Shown here: in pieces, positions 59,233 through 64,000 of the stretch
How the letters are laid out: each line of letters starts with the position of its first letter
Numbering within the stretch: position 1 is the stretch's first letter
DNA from: Caenibius tardaugens NBRC 16725
GTDB lineage: Bacteria; Pseudomonadota; Alphaproteobacteria; Sphingomonadales; Sphingomonadaceae
Assembly (NCBI RefSeq): GCF_003860345.1
Contig: NZ_CP034179.1
Location: forward strand, 2,588,001-2,652,000
DNA length: 64,000 nt
Reading direction: 5' to 3'
The notes under the pieces: model-generated
What the model saw: the letters and a program-made list of their open reading frames with translations, nothing else
Databases searched by the model: none
Told to the model about the DNA's origin: nothing
Translations under genes and position numbers: made by a program

Positions 59233-60546
59233 ATGACTGCAGATCAGATCCTCACGCTGGTTGTTCTTGCTGCCGTGGTCGGCATGCTGATCTGGGACAG
59301 GTTGCGCGCTGATGTCGTGGCCTTGGCCGGTTCGGCGGTGCTGTTGATGACCGGGGTCGTGCGGCCGGTGGATGTGCAGGGCGCATTCGCCAGCCCGGCG
59401 ATTATCGCGCTCGCATCGCTGTTCGTGATTGTTTACGCGCTGGAACTGTCCGGTCTGCTGGACCGTGCGATCATCTTGGCGGTCAGGATGTGCCGCAGGT
59501 TGGGGGCGGCGGGAATCTGGCTGATGCTGACCATGATCGGGTCGGCCTCGTGCTTCCTCAACAGCACCCCGATTGTCGTGCTGGCGGCGCCGGTTATTCG
59601 CGATGTGTCCAACGCGATGAAGCTGTCGCCCAAGCGTTTCCTGATGCCCTTGTCCTACATCACGGTGCTGACAGGCTGTTGTACCCTGATCGGCACGTCC
59701 ACCAATCTGATTGTCGATGATATGGCCGCCGTTGCGGGGCAACCGCGCTTCGGCATTTTTGAGATCACGCCGGTAGGCCTGCCGATGGCGCTGTTGGGCG
59801 GGGTCTATCTCTACTTCTTCAGCGGGCGCCTGATCCGTTATCAGGATGAACCGGATCAGGCGCCGGTGCCCTCCTCGTTCCATATGGACGAAACGCATAT
59901 CGGCAATGCGCAAGTCGGCGATGCCCATGTGTTCGAAGAACGCCGCCCGCTGGTGCCGTGGAAGGCCTGGGCCGCGCTCGGCACGTTTGCCGGGGCGATC
60001 GTGCTGGCAACAATGAATGTCGCGCCGATTGCCGCCACTGCCTTTGCCGGGGCGGTGCTGCTGATCCTTTTGCGCGTGATCAGCGCGGACGAGGCCTATC
60101 GCGGGCTCAAGCCGGATATCCTGATCCTGATCGCCGGGATGGTGGTGATCGGGATCGCGATCGAGCAGAGCGGGCTGGCCGCACAGGCATCGGATGTGCT
60201 GATCAATTCGGTCCACGGGCTGAGCCCGCTGGTGGCGCTGGTCATGCTCTATATCGTCACCATGGTGCTGACCGAACTGCTGTCCAACGCCACGGTGGCG
60301 GTGCTGGTCACGCCGATTGCGGTGGCCCTGGCGGAAAGCATGGGGGTGAGCCCGCGCCCGTTTATCGTGGCGGTGATGATGGCGGCCAGTGCGGCCTTTG
60401 CCACGCCGTTCGGGTATCAGACCAATGTCATCGTCTATCAGATGGCCGGGTATCGCTATATGGACTTCGTGCGGATGGGCCTGCCATTGAATGTGCTGAC
60501 CGGCGCGGTGGCGATCACGGCTATTCTGGTGTTTTTCCCGTTCTGA
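59233..60546 (+). CDS. SLC13/ArsB-type anion transporter
   Basis: A 437-residue polytopic membrane protein with about eleven segments. It shows the two-repeat layout of the divalent anion-sodium symporter/arsenite-permease superfamily: MIGSASCFLNSTPIVVLAAPVI in the first half with TGCCTLIGTSTNLIVDDM, and TELLSNATVAVLVTPIAVALAE in the second with AAFATPFGYQTNVIVYQMAGY. The SNT motifs (here LNST and LSNAT) and GTSTNL bind the anion. It probably imports a dicarboxylate, sulfate or another anion with sodium or protons. It lies 37 bp after a weak start region and is convergent with the MFS gene. Confidence 0.85.
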   Translation: MTADQILTLVVLAAVVGMLIWDRLRADVVALAGSAVLLMTGVVRPVDVQGAFASPAIIALASLFVIVYALELSGLLDRAIILAVRMCRRLGAAGIWLMLTMIGSASCFLNSTPIVVLAAPVIRDVSNAMKLSPKRFLMPLSYITVLTGCCTLIGTSTNLIVDDMAAVAGQPRFGIFEITPVGLPMALLGGVYLYFFSGRLIRYQDEPDQAPVPSSFHMDETHIGNAQVGDAHVFEERRPLVPWKAWAALGTFAGAIVLATMNVAPIAATAFAGAVLLILLRVISADEAYRGLKPDILILIAGMVVIGIAIEQSGLAAQASDVLINSVHGLSPLVALVMLYIVTMVLTELLSNATVAVLVTPIAVALAESMGVSPRPFIVAVMMAASAAFATPFGYQTNVIVYQMAGYRYMDFVRMGLPLNVLTGAVAITAILVFFPF

Positions 60547-60554
60547 CGGGCCGT

Positions 60555-61769
60555 TCAGCGGGCGGGGCTGCCTTCCGGGGGCAGGGGTTCGATCCGGGCC
60601 AGTTGCAGCCCGATCAGCGTGGCCAGCGCGATCAGCGCGGCTGTGAAGGTCGCGACCCCCGGCCATCCCGCATGGGTCCAGGCAAAGCCGCCGACTGACC
60701 CCAGCACACTGCCGCCGAGATAGTAGAAGAACAGATAGAACGACGATCCCTGCGCCCGGTCGGCACGGGCGCGCCGTCCCACCCATGCCGACGCGATCGA
60801 ATGCGCGCCGAAGAAGCCGACGGTAACAACGGCGGTGCCAAGGATCACCAGTGCCAGCGGGGCAAAGACCGTGATCCCGATCCCGGCCAGCATCATGAGC
60901 AGGAAACCCCACAGCACGCGGCGTGGGCCCAAACGTCCGGCCAGCGTGCCAGCCAGCGTGGAACTGGCCGAACCGAGCACGTAGAGAATGAAGATCGCGC
61001 TGACCAGCGTCTGGCTGAAGCCATAGGGCGCGGCGCTGAGGCGATAGCCGAGATAGTTGTAGATGCTGACGAAGGCCCCCATCAGCAGGAAGGATTCCGC
61101 AAACAGCAGGGGAATCGCACGATCGCGAAACAGGCGCGCTGTCCCCGCGCGAAACGCGGCAAAAGAGACGGTGCGCGGGGTGAAATGCGCGGAAGGCGGG
61201 GTGCACCGCCAGAACGCCAGCGCGGCGATCAGCATGAATAGCCCGGTCGCGGCCAATGCAGCTTGCCAGCCCGCCATATCGGCCATGAATCCGCCGAGAA
61301 ACCGGCCCGACATGCCGCCAATGGCGGTGCCCCCGATATAGAGGCCCATGGCATGGCTGACCGACGCATCGTCCACTTCCTCGACAATATAGGCCATGGC
61401 CACTGCCGGAACGCCCGCCAGTGCGACGCCGACCAGCAGGCGCAGGGCCAGCAACATGGTCCAGCCATTGGCGATGGAGCAGAGCAGCGTGAACAGGGCG
61501 GCCAGAAATAGCGAGGCGATCATCAGCGGGCGGCGGCCCACCCGGTCGGACACCATACCGGCCACCAGCAAGGCAACCGCCATCGGGCCGATCGTGATCG
61601 ACACGACCAGACTCGCTTCCTCCGCGTTCTTGCCGAAATCCCTGCTGAACAGGGGCAGCAGCGGCTGCACGCAATAGAAGGTCGCGAAAGTGGCGAGGCC
61701 CGCGAGCAGCATCGAGAGGGACAGGCGCCGGTAGGCCGGTGTTCCTCGCTGGATTTTCGCAGGGGTCAT
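60555..61769 (-). CDS. MFS transporter (YnfM-like)
   Basis: A 404-residue major-facilitator protein with twelve hydrophobic segments. The signature between helices 2 and 3 is GMVSDRVGRRPLMIAS, and the matching motif in the second half is GTLAGRLGPRRVLWGF. The first helix reads LLAGLATFATFYCVQPLLPLF, as in the YnfM/YbhL-type putative exporters. It is probably an efflux or uptake transporter for small organic compounds, driven by protons. A very long open frame on the same strand (59203-61674) is only a shadow in another frame. It is single, ending next to the SLC13-type gene. Confidence 0.87.
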   Translation of the reverse strand: MTPAKIQRGTPAYRRLSLSMLLAGLATFATFYCVQPLLPLFSRDFGKNAEEASLVVSITIGPMAVALLVAGMVSDRVGRRPLMIASLFLAALFTLLCSIANGWTMLLALRLLVGVALAGVPAVAMAYIVEEVDDASVSHAMGLYIGGTAIGGMSGRFLGGFMADMAGWQAALAATGLFMLIAALAFWRCTPPSAHFTPRTVSFAAFRAGTARLFRDRAIPLLFAESFLLMGAFVSIYNYLGYRLSAAPYGFSQTLVSAIFILYVLGSASSTLAGTLAGRLGPRRVLWGFLLMMLAGIGITVFAPLALVILGTAVVTVGFFGAHSIASAWVGRRARADRAQGSSFYLFFYYLGGSVLGSVGGFAWTHAGWPGVATFTAALIALATLIGLQLARIEPLPPEGSPAR

Positions 61770-61853
61770 GGCGCCGCTCTACAACGGCAATCCGCGATCC
61801 GCCATGACCCTGTACAACTGATGCCTGCGCAACCGTCGCGTATGCAAACGAAT

Positions 61854-61879
61854 ACCCCCGGCCCTTGCGGACCGGGGGT
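61854..61879 (-). terminator. Intrinsic terminator after the RcnB-like gene
   Basis: ACCCCCGG (61854-61861) pairs with CCGGGGGT (61872-61879) around CCCTTGCGGA; on the minus strand it follows the RcnB-like stop by 20 bp and is followed by ATTCGTTT. Confidence 0.75.
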
Positions 61880-61898
61880 GTGTTGCGGACCCTGCGGG

Positions 61899-62318
61899 TT
61901 AGCGGATCACATTGGCCATGATGGCCGACACGATACCGCTGGTGATGCCGATCAGTACTGCATCGTTACCCGACCGGACCCACTGGTAACCGCGAGGGGC
62001 ATTGTAGAGGCGATAGTCGCGGGGCGAATTGATCACGCGGTAGTTCGTGGCCCGGTTGCGGTCGAAACGGTCACCTTTCTTCCACTGGTTATAGTGGTTC
62101 CGGGTCTGATACTTGCCGTTGTTCTGCCGATAGTCGCTCTGCTTGTAGCCGTTCCCCTTATAGCTGTTCTGCTTGTAGGAACCGGGCTTGGCCGAATGCT
62201 GCTTGTAGGACTGTTCCACGTGGCCGCGGTTGCCGTTGGCGTTGCCCTGATACGGCGCTGCCATGGCGGACGTGCCGATCATCGACAGGGCGATGGCTGC
62301 TGCGATCAACTTCTTCAT
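61899..62318 (-). CDS. RcnB-family periplasmic protein
   Basis: A 139-residue protein. The ATG at 62318 follows GAAGGAGACC and opens a signal peptide (MKKLIAAAIALSMIGTSAMAA). The mature part has a Gln/Asn/Lys/Tyr-rich low-complexity stretch with repeated SYKQxS-like units. The RcnB domain follows: RDYRLYNAPRGYQWVRSGNDAVLIGITSGIVSAIMANVI. RcnB proteins are periplasmic and affect nickel/cobalt homeostasis in Escherichia coli, though many alphaproteobacterial members have no known metal. It is single, ended by a strong terminator. The Fur-like box 260 bp upstream could control it or the transcript on the other strand. Confidence 0.87.
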   Translation of the reverse strand: MKKLIAAAIALSMIGTSAMAAPYQGNANGNRGHVEQSYKQHSAKPGSYKQNSYKGNGYKQSDYRQNNGKYQTRNHYNQWKKGDRFDRNRATNYRVINSPRDYRLYNAPRGYQWVRSGNDAVLIGITSGIVSAIMANVIR

Positions 62319-62575
62319 GGTGGTCTCCTTCGAAATCTGTGGCCCCCAACCGGGGCATGAGGAGAAACTACCCCGGGCTTGTCGCAGGACTATGCCGGGC
62401 AGGGGGCAATTGGTCATAAAATGTAACGGACTGTGCCGGACCGCTGACCGCGCTGCGACAATTGCGGGCATGCCGCGTGTGGGGCGGGGAAAGGGGCACG
62501 TATAATCAGCACGCGTATATAGGGCAGGGCGCATGCGCGGATTCCGGGGCAGCGATGCAAATCTAAATTAGCTAT

Positions 62576-62594
62576 TGCGAATAATTATCATTAG
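62576..62594. promoter_or_regulatory. Fur-like iron box
   Basis: TGCGAATAATTATCATTAG matches the 19-bp Fur consensus at about 14 positions and contains the TGCnAATnATT pattern of alphaproteobacterial Fur sites. A TTGCGA -35-like hexamer overlaps it, with CAATAG 17 bp later, placing a start near the base of the hairpin. Confidence 0.5.
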
Positions 62595-62609
62595 TGCCAA
62601 TAGAGTCGC

Positions 62610-62659
62610 AGAACGGGATATGCGGGCGGATCGGTAGCCCCGCCTGCATATCCCGTTCT
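62610..62659 (+). other. 20-bp hairpin at the start of a predicted leader or small RNA
   Basis: The arms AGAACGGGATATGCGGGCGG (62610-62629) and CCGCCTGCATATCCCGTTCT (62640-62659) pair over 20 bp with one G-U pair and a 10-nt loop. A stem this long is unusual for a leader and would protect an RNA 5' end. There is no U-run, so it is not itself a terminator. Confidence 0.7.
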
Positions 62660-62745
62660 CGCTCTTGCTCATGCGCAACCTGCGGTGCGTGGGCTGGCAG
62701 GACCGCGCCCGACCTCTCCCCGTTGGCGCGTGTCCTTTAATACTC

Positions 62746-62793
62746 GCCCGGACCCGCAGCTCTTCAGGAGTTGCAGGCCCGGGCTTTTTCTTG
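62746..62793 (+). terminator. Intrinsic terminator upstream of the OYE gene
   Basis: The arms 62746-62762 and 62768-62784 (17 bp, two mismatches and one G-U) start and end with GCCCGG/CCGGGC and are followed by CTTTTTC. It reads on the plus strand, 76 bp before the OYE ATG, so it would end a transcript that starts near 62610 or attenuate the gene. Confidence 0.75.
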
Positions 62794-62868
62794 CTTCCCC
62801 ATGGTGGACAGGCCCCGTGGTCTGCGTGCAGACACGGTTTCGACCTTTCTTCCAATTCGGAGACAATG

Positions 62869-63975
62869 ATGAGTGCACCCCGGCTGTTCGAACCCATCCG
62901 GCTGGGCGCGCTGGAACTGCGCAACCGTATCGTCATCGCGCCGATGTGCCAGTATACCGCCGATGATGGGAAAATGACCGACTGGCACCTGATCCATCTC
63001 GGCAATCTCGCGCTGTCGGGCGCCGGGATGCTGGTGGTCGAAGCGAGTGCGGTGGTTCCCGAAGGGCGCATTACTTACGGCGATGTCGGCTTGTGGGACG
63101 ATGCGACCGAAGCGGCCATGGCCCGCGTGCTGGAAGGCGTGCGCAAATATTCCGACATGCCGATCGCGATCCAACTGGCCCATGCCGGGCGCAAGGCCTC
63201 CTGTGCGAAGCCCTGGGATGGCGGGGCGCAGCTGCCGCCATCCGATCCGCTGGGATGGCAAACGGTGGCGCCCAGCGCGATCCCCTTTGCCGCGGCCGAC
63301 AACCCGCCCGCCGCGCTCGATGCCGAAGGGATGGCGCGCATTCGCGATGCCTTTGCCGAAGCGGCCCGGCGCGCGGTGCGGCTGGGGTTCGATATGGTCC
63401 AGCTCCATTCGGCGCATGGCTATCTCCTGCACGAATTCCTCTCTCCGCTCTCCAACCATCGCGAGGATGCCTATGGTGGGAGCCTCGAAAACCGCATGCG
63501 TTTCCCGCTGGAGGTGTTCGACGCGGTGCAGGATGCGGTATCCGGGCAAGTGCCTGTCATGGTGCGCGTATCGGGGACCGACTGGATGGAGGGCGGCTGG
63601 GACGTGCAGCAGACCGCGGCCTATGCGCAGGCGCTCGAGGCGCGCGGATGCGCGGCGATCGATGTGTCGAGCGCTGGCCTGCATGAACACCAGCGGCTAC
63701 CGATCGGGCCGGGGTATCAGGTGCCGCTGGGCCGGGTGGTCAGGCAGGCGGTGACCATGCCGGTGTTCACTGTCGGGCTGATCACCGATTTCGATCACGC
63801 GGAAGCGATTGTCGGGACCGGCGATGCCGATGTGGTCGGCCTTGCCCGCACGATCCTCTACGATCCACGCTGGCCATGGCACGCCGCCGCGCATCTCGGT
63901 GCCAGCATCAAGGTGGCGGACCAGCTCCTGCGGGCGCAGCCGCGCCAGTTCCAGAAACTGTTCACGGCGGAGTGA
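62869..63975 (+). CDS. Old yellow enzyme (NADH:flavin oxidoreductase, XenA/YqjM class)
   Basis: A 368-residue FMN-dependent ene-reductase. The ATG at 62869 has GGAG six bases upstream; the ATG three bases earlier is too close. The class III features are visible. APMCQYTADDG has the redox-modulating Cys27. VQLHSAHGYLLHEFLSPLSN has the substrate-binding His180 and His183, and DAYGGSLENRMRF follows. The FMN phosphate site lies in VGLITDF and GDADVVGLART. It reduces the activated C=C bond of enones, nitroalkenes or nitroaromatics with NAD(P)H in the cytoplasm. A regulated leader with a terminator precedes it. No other gene follows within the window. Confidence 0.92.
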   Translation: MSAPRLFEPIRLGALELRNRIVIAPMCQYTADDGKMTDWHLIHLGNLALSGAGMLVVEASAVVPEGRITYGDVGLWDDATEAAMARVLEGVRKYSDMPIAIQLAHAGRKASCAKPWDGGAQLPPSDPLGWQTVAPSAIPFAAADNPPAALDAEGMARIRDAFAEAARRAVRLGFDMVQLHSAHGYLLHEFLSPLSNHREDAYGGSLENRMRFPLEVFDAVQDAVSGQVPVMVRVSGTDWMEGGWDVQQTAAYAQALEARGCAAIDVSSAGLHEHQRLPIGPGYQVPLGRVVRQAVTMPVFTVGLITDFDHAEAIVGTGDADVVGLARTILYDPRWPWHAAAHLGASIKVADQLLRAQPRQFQKLFTAE

Positions 63976-64000
63976 TCGGAACGGGCCGTCGTATGGACCC

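Larger units (their letters stand above)
62319..62868. other. Gap with Fur-like box, long hairpin and terminator
   Basis: About 550 bp without a supported protein gene. It holds a Fur-like box (62576-62594), a 20-bp hairpin (62610-62659) and an intrinsic terminator on the plus strand (62746-62793), all before the OYE gene. No plus-strand gene ends here, so the terminator must belong to a small RNA or to a leader. Confidence 0.65.

Noticed and set aside
59203-61674. 823-residue open frame on the minus strand across the SLC13 and MFS genes
   Set aside because: Its translation is Arg/His/Gln-rich and repetitive without any domain, while both underlying genes have clear transporter motifs. It is a shadow caused by high GC.
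62596-62793. Leader before the OYE gene considered as an FMN riboswitch
   Set aside because: The conserved RFN-element segments are not present; only hairpins and a terminator are seen.

Overview
The window looks like chromosomal DNA of a GC-rich alphaproteobacterium of the order Sphingomonadales (Novosphingobium, Sphingobium or a relative). The reasons are four large TonB-dependent outer-membrane receptors in 64 kb, a FecI/FecR/receptor trio, an RcnB-type protein, a DUF3857/transglutaminase/TPR protein, and many catabolic enzymes paired with their own regulators. No single marker gene fixes the genus, so this placement is an inference.

Left part (1-9 kb). A truncated DUF1214-like protein and a TonB receptor read leftward, followed by a pfkB-type sugar kinase and a Tat-exported L,D-transpeptidase-like protein. 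Then come tRNA-Thr(CGU) and a short stretch that looks foreign: a small membrane protein overlapping a phospholipase C/acid phosphatase-type phosphoesterase. The phosphoesterase carries an extraordinary N-terminal array with a cysteine every 11 residues. A fragment of an IS3-family transposase marks the far side.

Central catabolic island (9-25.7 kb). This is the most interesting part. An MDR-type enone reductase and an SCP-x-type thiolase diverge from a large LuxR/MalT-like (LAL) regulator. Next is a tightly overlapping operon with the same gene order and family content as the acetophenone carboxylase operon apcABCDE: hydantoinase-A-like, small zinc subunit, hydantoinase-A-like, hydantoinase-B-like and an extra small subunit. 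It is followed at once by an acyl-CoA ligase and then a TonB receptor. I infer uptake of a ketone, ATP-dependent carboxylation to a beta-keto acid, CoA activation and thiolysis. Four copies of one 18-bp inverted repeat (CCYACCY-N4-RGGTRGG) lie upstream of the thiolase, regulator, carboxylase and receptor genes and nowhere else that I noticed. They are probably the regulator's operators.

Middle (25.8-47 kb). There is a 1,456-residue DUF3857/transglutaminase/TPR protein whose TPR half is duplicated. A five-gene leftward operon follows (deacetylase, glycosyltransferase, flippase-like membrane protein, DUF2141 protein, glycosyltransferase), suggesting synthesis of an envelope glycan or glycolipid. 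An exported endonuclease/exonuclease/phosphatase-fold protein, a FecI-FecR-STN-receptor signalling trio and a run of small secreted proteins and lipoproteins come next. Among these are a cytochrome c, a deazaflavin-type reductase, a secreted nuclease, an FAH-family enzyme and tRNA-Leu(CAG).

Right part (47-64 kb). A D-aminoacylase-type amidohydrolase with two tiny downstream genes diverges from a TetR regulator. A metallophosphoesterase and a TRIC-type channel follow. A TonB receptor, a TetR regulator and an exported sulfatase form a likely sulfate-ester utilisation unit with a clear palindrome between the last two. An SLC13-type transporter, an MFS transporter, an RcnB-like protein and an old-yellow-enzyme reductase end the window. 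The reductase is preceded by a Fur-like box, a 20-bp hairpin and an intrinsic terminator, which together suggest a small RNA or regulated leader.
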